NCBI RefSeq assembly: GCF_014898815.1
Contig: NW_026515506.1
Span: 248,001-312,000 of the forward strand
From: Panonychus citri
Lineage: Eukaryota; Arthropoda; Arachnida; Trombidiformes; Tetranychidae
Direction: 5' to 3'
Length of the DNA stretch: 64,000 bases
Part shown: positions 13,027 through 26,056 of the stretch, piece by piece
Layout of the letters: the number at the start of each line of letters is the position of its first letter
How positions within the stretch are numbered: position 1 is the first letter of the stretch
The notes under the pieces: model-generated
Seen by the model: only the letters and a program-made list of their open reading frames with translations
What the model was told of the DNA's origin: nothing
Database searches by the model: none
Position numbers and translations under genes: made by a program

Positions 13027-16000
13027 GAAGACAAAAAAAGAAGCGTGCAAATCACGTAATGAAAAAAACTTTCCTTTTTCATCTTCCATTCTTATTCTCT
13101 ATGTAAAAAATACTTTTGTCATCAAAAATCATCATCATCTTCATCTTCATCATCCTCTTCTTCTTATTCTTTTGACCTTTCTTATTCCTTCTTTTTGAAT
13201 ATGACACTACTTTTTTAAAAGAAAAAAAGGAAAAAGTCCATTCTCTCTCTCTCACTGGACTGCATGTTCACCTTTCACTTCCTTTTCTCACTTTACTTGC
13301 CTGCTGCTGGACACAACAACAGACCCAAAGTCATTGTGTACAGTCTGGTGAAAAAAAGAGGCCTAATAACTTTCTCTTTCATCATGTTTGTGTGTTGATA
13401 TAATATAATGATAATATAAAAAAAAGACCTTATAATATTTCTCTCTCTCTCTCTCTCTCTCTGCCTACAGAAATAAGTTATTATTATATAAAGCAGCAAG
13501 ATAGAAAGGGAGGAAGAGAGAGTGAGCAAGAAGAAGAAAGTAAGATGATGATGATAAATAAGAAAAGAAAGGGCAGAGAGAGAGAGAGAAAGTTGTTTGA
13601 TGATAAAAAACTGGTAAGGAAAAGAAGGCCAAGGCAGATTGGATCTCTTGTTGTTTCCTCTATTACCTAACATTTTTTTCTTGATTGTAAAAGTGTAAAC
13701 AACTCGCCATCATCATCATCATTTCTTGCAAAAGAAAAAACCAATGGCTATCTAAAAGTGGGTCAAAGGGAGTTTAGCCCTTATGTCAAGGATAAACAAA
13801 AAAGCTCAAGGGAATGGCCAGTTTTTTGGTTTATCTCCGGTGAAAGCAAAGGCGAAGATGATAAAAAATATAATATTGTAAAAAAATGGACAACCTGGTT
13901 TAACGTGTTGTTTACTTCATGTTGATTGTTTTTTTTACTTATATTTCTTACATACTTTCATATCCTCTTTGTCCTCTCTCACTCACTCACTCATCATCTT
14001 CATCAACATCCTCATCACCATTCATTAGCAACATAATCATCTTGTTTATTGTTATTGTCGATAGGGTGAGGTCATTTTGTCGCTTACTTGTTGTTTCTGT
14101 TTCTTTTTCTGCTTTTTTAACTTTTCATTAATATATTTTTTTATTATGTCAGTGGATCTTGATGATGATGTTGTTGTTGTTATTATTGTTGCTGCTTGTT
14201 ATTATCTCTGACTTTATCCTAGTAACTTTAATTGCCTGAGGCAATTTGCACGAAAAGTAAAGCATAATAAGTTTTCCAAAATGAAACAAAATGTTACTTT
14301 TTTTGTGGAAACATTTTTTTATCACTATTGCTCTTTGATGCTCCATTGAAAATGTATGTAACTATTTTCTCCAGGATTCCGGGTTATTGGATCATGAGAG
14401 AGAGAGAGAGAGAGAGAGTGAGGGAGAGAGTTTTTCCTTCTTCTTCCTTCTCTCCATCGAGTAAAACCTTGAAACTAGTGTTGAATAGCCTGGATACCAC
14501 ACCCATTACGTAAGCTCTCCTCCCATAACCCTTTCTAATGTTCTGTTAGTTTCCATTTTCCAACCAATTACAATCAACTAAAAATAACTCGAAACACTTT
14601 TAAGCTCATTCAACTTTCACTTTTTCTCCTCCTTTTCACTTTTCAAGAGTAAATCCTTTTTTCCATGTCAAGGTTAATAGAACAGGTTAATCACTTACAG
14701 GTTAATCCTTAATTCGTTAACTATTCATTAACAAATAGTTTCACTCTCGATGATATAATGATGATGATGATATTAATTTGCAACAGCTCTTAATTCTCTC
14801 TCTCTCTCTGCAGCTCCTTTGATTAACATTTTGAAAAAATGATGCTGATGATGTTTCATGATAATCATTATGATTATGATGGATCTGAAAGTAACAATCT
14901 ATTGGATTAACCATTTTGTTGAAACTTTTTAACTTTCGCCCCTTTTTTGCCTTAACTGGCAACAATTAACCTTAACAAATATTGAATTAAATGTTCATTA
15001 TGAAGCACTAATTAACTTACAGTTGCTTTATTTTGATTAATGACAATCAAGCTGAAAGTTAATTAGACAATTCCATTAAATTACATATACAATATACATT
15101 GTATATTAATGTATATTTATATATACAGAATTAACTTTAAATTCAACAATTAACTGATTAACTTGTTATTATTTGTTTACATTTTAGGTGTTTAAATATT
15201 TTGATTTAATTGTTATGCTCAATTTTGTTTTTCATTTTAATTTCATGTTAATTGTTGTGGAAAAATAAATCACACTTAATATCATTAATCTTTGGTTATT
15301 ATTATCATTGACTTGATGATTTATCATTTGGAGTTGATTGAGAAAAATGCTTGACCATTGACCCTTTGACCACTGGTTTATTGTTAATCTTTACCAATAG
15401 TTTCCTGATTATCCTTATCAAGATATTTCCTATTTATCTGTATCTGGGATATTGAAAGGATTAAATGATTAACAATTAATTAAATGGATTATAATAAAAT
15501 CTCAACTGATTAGCAAGTTAAATGTTTACCTTTTCAATGATATTTAATTAACCAGATAATTGATTTGATATTTGGGAAAATTTTAACTTAACCATGAAAC
15601 TAAAAATAATACATAAATCAAATACTAAACATTTGTTAATTGCAATTAGTTAAATCCAGTTTAAATAGTAATTGTAAATCATTTTAAAATGATGACATTT
15701 ATGATACATATTGATGATGAATTATAATTGATGGTGAGCAAAAAAACACTAATTAAATGAGATGAAGCTGAGAATAGGATTGAAACTGTTTATTGATCAA
15801 TAAAAATAACAGTTTTCATGTAACAATTTAATTTAATTTTGTTAATTGTAGTTAGTAAATCAAGGATTAGATTTAATTTAATTTACACTTGGATTTCCTA
15901 AGGAAACATGAATCTCAACCTGATGTTTAGTATTCATGATGAATTTGTTATCCCTTAATTATTTTGAGACTTTTAATGAACATGAAATTAAATTGCAATT

Positions 16001-16506
16001 AGATTGTTGGTTGATTGTTAACAATTGATTGTCCATATTGCAGAATGAGTGAGTGAGTGAGTGAGTGTAAATGGAACCTTGATTTGCAGATGATAGAACA
16101 AAAGAGAAGTCGAACTTTTTTTTGTCTTTCTTTTCACTCTCACTTATTTTCCATAGGTAGATAACAATACGAATCAACATCCGCATCCTATTACTAACAT
16201 TTTTTATCAATGGGAATTCACAAAGATTTCCGGTCATAATAAACTCTGTCTCTCTCTTTCCCTCACCAAGCCTCTCACTCTCTCATATAGCAATGTTTTT
16301 TTGCTCATATTTTCTTATATAACTCTCCCTTTCTCACTCAGCATCCTCATCATCTAATTTAAAGACTTGTATTGCTTTTTCACCTTTATGCCTGTCAGTC
16401 AAGTAAAAAACTTGTTGGTTAAATAAATTACATTCAGGTCAAATAAATTTCATCTCTCTCACTTGACTCACTCATTTTCATCTCTCTCTCTCTCTCTCTC
16501 TCTCTC

Positions 16507-16798
16507 TAATCTTTGGTATAATTTTTTAGGCTCCTTTGCATTGAGTAGTTAATGAAAAATACGTTTGGCCCTGAAGTGAATAATAAGGTGTGTGTGTGTG
16601 TCTCTCTCTCTCTTTCTCTCTCAGTGCTGGTAAAAAATGACCAAACCTTATTTGGCCAGTTTTCTTTACTCTCTGACCCAACTTCTGCTGCTGGACGATG
16701 AAGCTTCTTCCTCATTTTGATTCATCATCATCTTCATCCTCTTTCCTTCATCTTCCTCTTTTTTTCATCTTCTTTTCCTTACTCTCTCTCTCTCTCTC
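16507..16798. repeat. Tandem duplication, unit 1 (about 292 bp)
   Basis: This unit is repeated immediately downstream at 16799-17090 with only a few single-base indels: one T fewer in a T run, and two A fewer after GCTGGTA. The unit runs from TAATCTTTGGTATAA through a GT/TC dinucleotide tract to a TC run. The TC run at both ends of the unit probably supplied the homology for duplication. No coding content. Confidence 0.95.
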
Positions 16799-17090
16799 TA
16801 ATCTTTGGTATAATTTTTAGGCTCCTTTGCATTGAGTAGTTAATGAAAAATACGTTTGGCCCTGAAGTGAATAATAAGGTGTGTGTGTGTGTCTCTCTCT
16901 CTCTTTCTCTCTCAGTGCTGGTAAAATGACCAAACCTTATTTGGCCAGTTTTCTTTACTCTCTGACCCAACTTCTGCTGCTGGACGATGAAGCTTCTTCC
17001 TCATTTTGATTCATCATCATCTTCATCCTCTTTCCTTCATCTTCCTCTTTTTTTCATCTTCTTTTCCTTACTCTCTCTCTCTCTCTCTCT
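16799..17090. repeat. Tandem duplication, unit 2
   Basis: Second copy of the 16507-16798 unit, nearly identical and head-to-tail. The low divergence means a recent duplication or an assembly artefact. Confidence 0.95.
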
Positions 17091-19949
17091 TGCTCTTCTC
17101 TCAGGGGCTTCTCCTTTTTTTCGGGTTATTTTCGTGTCCAGGTTACGTCAAGTATTTATTAGACCTTAAGCAGCATAAAAAAAACGATCAACTGACCTCA
17201 ACGTCAAAGCGTTTTTTAACTTTCCTTAGGTCACTCATCTTCTCTCTCTCACTTTACTCACTCACTCTCATCTTCTTATATACTTTGCAGAAGTTGTTTT
17301 TTACTTATTATGTGTGTTTTTTATTCCCGTAGGAAATAACCTGGGAAAGAACTTAAGACTTACCCTCTCTCTTTGGTAAAAAAATGAAAAAGATGAAAAG
17401 GTAAAAGGTGAAAGAGTGAGTGAGCAAGAGAGAGAAAAGAAAAAAAAGAGAGTGAAAGGGATGATAGAGAATACGCAAGAAGAAGAGGAGAGGGAGAATT
17501 AGGGAGAATATGAGTGAAAGTGAAGGGCCAGACTGTATATGTGTTGGTTAAAAGTTCGAGGCTGGACAAAGCGGAAGGAAGCCAAGTACAAATTTCTTTT
17601 TCTTTTCCTTACAAGTCGAAGAAAATTGTTATATAAAAAAAAGTATAAAGAAGAAGATGAAGAAAATGATGATAAAGAAAGATGTTTTTTAGCAGAAAAG
17701 AAAGAGGATTTATATCTTCCTTCATCTTATTTTCTCCCTTTTTTTATCATCATCTCCTTAATATCATCACTTGTATTGCTTTAACACCAGAACGACGATC
17801 ATACTAATATTATGAATTAAAGACTCAATGGTCAGTAAGAAGAAAATTACTCTTATATAAATATCGTATTGTTGATTGTTACCCCACCCCATTCACTTTA
17901 TATTCAATCGTAATGTCCTCTCTTCCTCTGATTCATCGATGACCAGTACAACAAAATCGTTTTTCATAATTCGATACAATAGCGAAAAGTTTGTTAACTT
18001 TGCAAGAAAAATTTTCGATACCACCTTGTAACTCGCCCAGTTTTGTATCATTCTCACTGGACAAGCGGAAGTGTGTATATCTGCTTATGAGAGAGAAAGA
18101 GAGAGAGAGAGTTGACCTAAAGATGAATGGTGTGTCCAGTCGAGGTTTATTATTATATAAGAAATGACGAAGTGACCTCGTTATTGGGATAAAGACGAGG
18201 GTTCGAAATTTTTTTTTCTCGATTTGTTAACTTTCCTTTCATCATTGTTATATCATCAGTGATCATTATTTTGATATTTTTTCTCATCATCTCTTGACCA
18301 TCACATCCTCTCATCTCTCTCTCTCACTCTCAGCATCCTCATCTCTTTTTTTTTTAATATTCTCACTCATGATAAATGTTTCCCCTCCATAACCCACCGA
18401 TTACACAAGAGTGTAAATTAAGGGTAAAGGGTTTGCCAATTACCCTTCAATATAAACATATTTACCCATTGATAATATTCAATTATATTAACAATGGTTT
18501 TGAACACTAATTTCTTTCAATTCACCTTTGACCTGTTACCTTTATACATAACCTTTTACCTACTAAATTTTACTATTTATTATTTAATATTGAAACTTAT
18601 CTAAGAAAAGACAGTTCAACACAGAGGTTTCTTTTTCCTCTGTAATATTTATATCTTTTTTTTGAACATTTATTTTTCTTACTTCCTTGATTTTCATTGT
18701 ATTTTTGTTTGTGTTGAACTAATTTGTAAGTAAATAGGTAACCCTGTATAAAAAAACCCTTCGGTGAACAGAGAGTGAGAGAGGGAGAGGGAGAGGTAAA
18801 AGGTTAAAGAGTAACCCTTTTGAAGGAAAAAGTCTTACCCCTTATTTTCACCCTCTCTTTCAACTCTCTCATTACCTTTGCTTTTTTTTCCTTGACCATT
18901 GTTATTGACCCTTAGCATTGTGTCTCTCTCATGTGTAAGTTACACGAAACTCCGTTAATTTGCTTACCTTGTCCTTTTACCCCACTAATATCACAGAGAT
19001 GTACATTTATCTTTCTAAACCCTAACATTTTCTTGTGACTTTTCACCTTAGAAATTGACCTTTTTTATGACTTTCTCTTGACCCTTTCCACTCCTTATAA
19101 TCATCTTCCTCTTTCATTCTTCCTTCTAATATCGTAACAGCAAAAATCTTTTTATTTTTCCTTCTTTTTCTTCGTTCTTCCTTCTTTTTTTTTCTTCTTC
19201 TTCTATCTTATCATCATCATAATCATCATCTTCTTCTCCATCTCTTAATAGCCATTCTAATATACAGTAATTTGTATCAAAAAGTTTCTCACGTTCACTA
19301 TGGACAACATCATCTTTTAACTCTCTTTTTTTTATTCCATCATTTCGTCTTGATCCACCAACACCAACACCACCTCCTCCTCCTCCACCTCCACCTCATC
19401 ATCATCATTTTTGGTTGTCTATTAAGTCTTGCAAAGACATTTCATTATTTGCAATAAAAATAAATTTGCTCCTAATAACATAGCCTTTAATTTAGACTTT
19501 TAAGATGATTTCAGTCTATCTCCCACTCTCCTCCTCTTTTCTGATGATCGTAGATGAAGATGAGGTGGTGTCGTCGTGGTGATGATGAGGAAACAAAATG
19601 AACGAAAATACCGCCGACCTTTTACCCTACTTTAATATTGACCTCTTCCCACGCCCTTCATCCTCTCTTTTTTCATCATCTTGTGTAATACTCTCTCTCT
19701 CTCTTCCTCTCTCCTTCTCTCTCTATCCTCCCTCAATCTTCATTTTTTGTGTCTCTCCCACTTTCTCTTTCACTTTCTTTACTAACTAAGGAGATGCAAG
19801 TGATAAGATGGATGAGGATGAAGATGAGGAAGACGATGATGATGATAATGAAGATGAAATAAGAGAGAAAGTGGAACAACAGACAAAAATAGAGAGAAAT
19901 AGATAAAAGAAACAAACAAACAAACAACATACACACACAATGAGTGAGT

Positions 19950-19985
<36 letters not shown>

Positions 19986-22682
19986 ACTTTCTCTCTAAGA
20001 TAATGAGGATGATGAGGATGCAACAAGAGGATCTTCATCATCTGGATAAAAGAAATTGAGAGATGATAATGACTAGAATCTATTATTATCATTATGACAA
20101 ACTCACCTCAGAACAGTAAGAATCTTGATACTCTTTTACCTTAACTGGTTATCCTCGATATCGAGACAGACACTTCAGACCCTCGAACTGGTAGTTATCA
20201 TTGATGATGCATGATGATAATGATGATGATACTATTGTCTGTTGAATGAATATTAATGTAAAAATGTCAATTAGACATTAGTTTGCAGCAGAAAAGAGTA
20301 AAAAAAACAACAACAACAACAAGCTCATTGCATGCAAATAGATATTAAATGTCTGCTGTTTTTTTACCCATTGCTAGTTAGCCTTATCATCATCATTATT
20401 ATAACATTTACCCTCTCTCTCCCTCGCTCTTACTCATTCTCTCATCTCTTTCTCTCTCTCTCAAGTGATGAAATGATCAAGGATGCGTGTTAACCCCCTT
20501 ATAACGGACACAAGGGAAAGAAAGAAGGAAGAAGAAAAATGAGAAGAAGAGAGTGAGAGAGAGAGAGAGAGAGAGGAAAGGATGACGATGAGAAGCAGTA
20601 AAAAAATAAAGGAGTAAAAAAGAGTAGAGAGAAAAAAATAAGTCTAACTGACCAGTGGTCATGAAAGGAGAGAATGAGGAGGAGGAGGAGGAGATGAAGG
20701 GTCAAAAAAGAAACGAGAGAGAAAGGGAGATGATGGTGTTTTTTTACTCGGTCATTTTTTTATGATGATGAAAGGGTATCTCTCACTCGATTCTCTCTCT
20801 CTCTCTCTCTTTCTCTTCCTGTTGTGGTTAGTCTTCCCATGGGTTTGTGTGTCATTGAGAAGCCTTGAAAGGTTTAGACATTATAACGGCTATTTAGTAA
20901 TAAAAAAGATGCACTGGTAACAGCAGTTAGAAGGGAGTTAACGGAAGATGAAAAAAAAGGAAGAAGAAAAAAAAAACAATGACAAATAACTTTTTGTGCT
21001 ACAATGATGATGATGAGGATGAGGATGAAGTCTCTTCACCTTCACATATTCATTATCCAATATGGAGTAATTTTTATTACCCAAGCTAAAAGCCCTTTTA
21101 CCTTTGACCATTTCTACTTATTAGTGTTTTATTGGTATTATTATCAACATTTTTCTTCGTTTTCCTCATCATTATCTTCCTCTTTCTATTTCTCTTCCTC
21201 GTTTTTTTTACTATTCTCTCTCTCTCTTTCTCCATTTACTCCCAACTCTTTCATAACAATAATAATATTGATGATGGTAAACAAATGCAATCCCTTTTGG
21301 TTCACATCATCATCAATATCTTTATTCTACTCTTTCTTTATCTTCCTTTCATCATCATCATCTCAATCTCGATGTTTATTGTTGCATTTTGTTATCTTCA
21401 ATCATCAAGACCAATATAAGATAACCTTAATCTTGACTTGATTTTCCTTCATCATCATCATCATCATGTTGTTTTGTATCTTGATCCGCATCACTTTATC
21501 CTTCTCATCATCATCTACTGTTAATAATTGAATGCTCTTAATCTGCTTCATTTTAAATGTTAACATCAAATCTAATTAAGACTCTGACCTGATACATATA
21601 TTATTCACCTTATTTCAAGCATTCTCACTAAATTTTCATCTTCATCTTCATCTTCATCATCATCATCCTCTTTCTCTATCTTCGGGTAGATTGTCTTTAC
21701 CATTTTATTTTATTATTAGCAATTTGTCGTGTGTGGGTCTCCCTCATCATCTTCATCCTCATCATCTAACTTGTTGACCTTTCATTCTGATGCATACTCG
21801 TTGATTATTATTACTATTAAGCCATCAGAGTAACAATTAATACTTGATTATATTTTATTACACAAAGTTAATGATAAAAGCTAAAAAGAAACAAAAAAGT
21901 TTGATAAACTAAGTTAATATAAGTTGATTTTGGTTGATGATTGATAATTAATAATAATAATAATCAACTAATAAGTTATTAACAATTGTAGGTGAATTAA
22001 GCAAACAAAAGGATCCCATTAATTGTATTAATAGGTTTTAATTTAATTGTAATTCATTTTGAACACTATGTTTACTTGTATGTCTCTCACTTTCTCTATC
22101 TATCTAATGATATTTGGTAACAATCAACAAACTAAATGATAACAATCAACAAGACCACTGGGTAACAATCAATCTTGTTTGTTACTAAATTTTGCTTTTC
22201 TTTAATAACAACAACAATTATCAAATTGTAATAAGGGAAATTAAATTAACAGGCAAAAAAAATTGAATATGTCCTTCAACTAATATGATAACTTGACTAT
22301 TAATCAATTGACCATCGACTGTCCCAGTTAATTGTAAACTATTTTAACTCTCACCCTGCCCATTGATGAAAGTAATTAACTTGTTTGTGTCCGGCACAAT
22401 CACAATTAACTAACAATTTGTATGTGTGTTTTTTTTTACTGATTATTATTACAATTTAAGAGATGGAGAAATAGGAAAAGGAAAAGAGAGTAAAAAAAGA
22501 TGATGATAATTGTTAATAATCAAAAGTAATTTAGTTAATCCTGAAAGTTTTTCTTACTAAATATATAATCCTAATGATTAATAATCATATTACTATTTAA
22601 TTTGGTTGTTATCTCATCTTTATTAGGGATAAATTAACAGTCCTTCAACTCATTATCATGAAACAATCAACTGAAAACAGCT
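17091..22682. other. Non-coding region, middle part
   Basis: Pyrimidine- and purine-rich blocks continue (17380-17800, 19160-20010, 20400-20830), with (GAT)n and (CAT)n runs such as 20216-20230 and 21450-21466. A (GA) run lies at about 19955-19982 beside a (GAGT)n tract. AGGTAAAAGG/CCTTTTACCT-type words recur, for example 17397-17411, 18527-18562 and 18795-18807. From about 21830 onward the sequence changes to AT-rich DNA with ATTGTTAAT-like words. No gene recognised. Confidence 0.5.
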
Positions 22683-23067
22683 CAGGTAAAAAAAGATGTT
22701 GATAAAAATTGACTGTTATTAATTGATCTTTACCTTAATTATCAGGTTTAATTAGTATTTACTATTTATGATTGTTGATCAATGAGAGAGAGAGACAAGG
22801 TTAATTTATTACGTTTTTAATCACAATCAACAATGAACTTGACTTTTTTATGATATATCTTTTCATTACCATTAACTGGTAACTTTTATATGTGAGTGAG
22901 TGTTTCTTGATGATGGTTAGTTGATTGTTGTTGTTGTTTTCAATAGGTAGATAACTAATCTACAGGTAAAATAGTGAAAAAAACCAGGTAAAGATAAAGG
23001 TGATAACAGTATTAACCTTGTCAAAATTTTGGCATTTTTTTTACTCTCTCTCTCTTTTTCCAGGTAA
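22683..23067 (+). promoter_or_regulatory. Cluster of CAGGTAA heptamers, candidate enhancer
   Basis: CAGGTAA occurs at 22683, 22973, 22985 and 23061, all on the plus strand, and TAGGTAG occurs at 22944, so five related sites fall within 385 bases. CAGGTA-type words are bound in insects by Zelda (TAGteam sites) and in animals generally by ZEB/zfh-1 factors. The cluster lies about 9.7 kb upstream of the Krüppel start in AT-rich, otherwise featureless DNA. Enhancer function and the link to Krüppel are inferences. CAGGTAA can also look like a splice-donor word. Confidence 0.35.
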
Positions 23068-23373
23068 ATATGAAACAAAAGAAATGATTAACATGAACAA
23101 TCAGCAAAAATGAAGAAATTAAATTGATTATCATCAAATTGTTGTGTTACCTGAACAACACAATCAATTGATTGTTAATCAAGGTTATTTTTTTTTTGTA
23201 TGTAATACAAGTCATCATTGAATTGATTTCTAATATTTGGTGTTGGCTTTTTTGTTCATTCTCGAAGAGGTGAAATTACATTTACCTCAAGATTAACATT
23301 GAATTTGATTATTTGCTTATTGTAACTTTTGCAATCTCATTGTGAAAGTATTTGTAGTAAATTCAAAACTATT

Positions 23374-24591
23374 TTCATTGATTCTGATTTACTCTGATTG
23401 GTTTAAGTTCAACCAATAGTAACCCTTTTAATTCAACCCCTTTTTTATTACTTTCTCTTTCACTTTCTTTCTCTCTCTCTCTTTCTCCCTTGATCCTTGT
23501 CTCTCTCATCTTCCTCCCACTTTTGATACTTTTATTATCATCTAAACCCTTTTAGTGGTTATGTTGCTTTTTTTGTCATCATCCTCCTCTTTATCTTCCT
23601 CCTTCTCTCTCACTTTCACTCTCACTCTCACTCTCACTCTTTCATCCCTTTTACTGTTACTATAATAAAATCCTTTCTCTCTCTCTCACTTTTTCACTTT
23701 CTCTTTTTTTCTATTTTCGGGAGACTCTTTTTACTCCTTTTCTCCCTTTCTTCCTTCTTCATCTTGTCCATCTTCTTCTTTTTCCCCTTCTCTTCATCTC
23801 ACATTACCTTAACATGATTTTAATAACCCTCAGCATCTTCCTCATCCTTTTCATTTTATATGATAACTTGTTTATCCTCTTCCTCTTTGATCACTCCCAT
23901 TTCAACTCCTCTTTTTTTATATCTTGTAATTCAAGTCAATCCTTTGATCATATTATCATATGATCATCATTTATGTTTCCGGTTAGTTTTTTTCTATTTT
24001 TTATTTTTGTGAAAAGAAAAATAATTTTCTCATTGTTTTCATATTAAATTTCCGGTTAAATTTATATTTTAATCATTTTTTTTTCATTTCTCTTTATTCA
24101 TTCATATAATATCATTTATTTATTTTCACTTGTATTCTCAATCCCTACAAAATATCATAACGATCACATCATCATAATGATTAGTAGTATATGATATTTT
24201 GACGAGGATGAGGATGAGGATGAGGACGATGATGAAGAGATGAGATTGATAATAATGATGAATAAGACGGAAAAATAAAATAACTGTTGTCATGATATTG
24301 TTACATTGATACTTTTTGTTTCTTTTAACTGGTGAATCTTTTTTTATACATTTTACTCCATCTTCATCTTCATCTTCATCATCATTTCCATCATTGAATT
24401 GACTCTCTCATTCTCTCTCTCTTTCTCTCCTTTACTCAGTTTTTTTCTTCCCATTCCTTATTCTTGCTCATCTTTTACTCTTCCCTTCCCATTCCACCCC
24501 TTCCTCATCCTTCTCCTTCTCTTTCTCTTTTCATCTTCCACCTCCATCACTTCCCTATAATCCCTTCATTCCTCGTATTCACGATCTTCCT
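23374..24591. repeat. Large direct repeat, copy A (near-identical part, about 1.2 kb)
   Basis: This stretch matches 29382-30609 almost base for base. It starts at TTCATTGATTCTGATTTACT and ends at ATTCCTCGTATTCA. Differences are mostly repeat-length changes in TC, CAT and GAT tracts. It is rich in CTCACTCTCA-type pyrimidine repeats and codes for nothing recognisable. The copies are in the same orientation and offset by about 6.0 kb. A more diverged continuation of the same duplication follows at 25303-26056. Confidence 0.95.
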
Positions 24592-25302
24592 CCTTCTCCT
24601 CATCCATTTGACACGTAATGTAAAATAAAGGCTTCATCATCCATCATCATCTTTACTCTTGCATCTTTTTTTATCCTCCTCCATTTTCTGACCATCACAA
24701 AAAAGTAACAATAATATCAAGTATTCATGAAAAACAAAATTACGTATCCAATTTGAAATAATAACAATTTCATCTCGAGTATAAGGATTCATCATAAAGT
24801 GTATATATTAATATAACAGTAAACACAAACTGTTAGCCAACCCAATGTATACCCATTGACCATTATCCTCATTCATTAGGTCAATGATTAAATGAAATGC
24901 CCCAGAAAAAAAAGTTATTATCAAAATGACTTAATATCCAATTGATGATTATCTTGAAAATGTGTAACAATAATTGATTGATTTTCAAATAATCATAATT
25001 TAAACTGGTCACAGAAAGAGAACGAGAGATAAACTGAGAGAGAGAGAGAGTGAGGGCAAAGGGAGGGAGATGAGAAGGAGGACAAGAGATGGACAAAGAA
25101 AATCAGGTTAAATATTTATTCGGTTAGTGTGATATCATCATGGAGCATTAATGTGTCATTTATTTGCAATGTCAACCGATGTTAAAGTTCAATATCCTTT
25201 AACAATCAACAGTCGAGAGAGAGAGAGAGAGGAAGATGCTGATGATGAGACAAATAGAAAGGAAAAGTTTTTCCAATTCGAAAAAAATTAAGTCAAAAGT
25301 GC

Positions 25303-26056
25303 AGCGTTTTTTTTAATAATAGTAATAATTTGCAACCGAATTTTTAACAATATTGAAAACTGATATTACAATTGGTTCTTTTAGAGCTTTTTCCTTTCGC
25401 ATTCCAGTTACCCCATTTCGATCTTACATCTGGTTTCCTTTTCAACCTTCACCTCCTCTCACTCTCATACTTGCATCATCATCATCCTCCGCATCCTCTT
25501 CCTCCCTCCCTCTCGTCCATCTCTTCATCATCACAGTCCTTTTCACTTTCTCTTTCTCTCTGTTTTTTACTCTCTCTTACCAATTGCCCGAAACTTTTCC
25601 TTTCTTTTCGTGCTTTTTTTTGGCCCTTCTCATTAATCTACTCTATCATCCTCCTTCCTCCCCACCCGCTTTCTCCCTTATCAGTATCTCTCTCTCTCTC
25701 GCTGTTTCTTCCTCTCTCTCTCTCTCTCTCTCTTCATGTTTCTGTCCTTCTCTTCCACTCTCTCATTCTTATCATCATCAAAGCGACCTCTAAATTCACG
25801 ATGAAAAATATTGATCTTCAGACCAAAAACATTATATTTTTTGTTCATCTTCATCTGCATCCCTCACATTTTCCTCATCATCATTATCATCTCTGTCTTT
25901 TTTTGCATCATCTTCTTCCTTAAAATCCCCTTTTTTTACATCTCTTCTTCTCTCTCTCTCTCTCTCTCTCTTCTTTCCTCATCATCTTATCTCTTTCACT
26001 TCTTTCTTCGTTCTCTCTCTCCTATAACTCAAGCTAATCCCGCCTTAACTACTTTG
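25303..26056. repeat. Large direct repeat, copy A (diverged continuation)
   Basis: Matches 31179-31928 with clear divergence. Shared anchors are CAACCGAATTTTT, a stretch around GAAAACTGATATTACAATTG at about 25354, CCAGTTACCCCATTTC at about 25403, and CCTATAACT...AATCCCGCC at about 26020. Between anchors the pyrimidine tracts have drifted. A 183-codon open frame here is Ser/Leu/His low-complexity sequence and is not conserved as a frame in the other copy. Confidence 0.8.

Larger units (their letters stand above)
8380..16506. other. Non-coding region with polypurine/polypyrimidine blocks, first part
   Basis: No gene recognised. Blocks rich in TC or GA alternate strand every few hundred bases (about 9240-9720, 11130-11290, 11860-12040, 12220-12850, 13000-13620, 14395-14450), mixed with CAT/GAT triplet runs such as 10203-10230 and 12914-12932. 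Open frames here are up to about 126 codons but consist of Ser/Leu/Ile or Arg/Glu repeats dictated by the microsatellites. A possible 5' exon ends at a good donor (CAG/GTATGA) at 10447/10448. Two hairpin-forming palindromes are listed separately. Confidence 0.55.

Noticed and set aside
25372..25923. 183-codon plus-strand open frame (and an overlapping 146-codon one)
   Set aside because: It translates TC/CAT repeats into Ser/Leu/His runs. The frame is not preserved in the duplicated copy at 31179-31928, so it is not coding.
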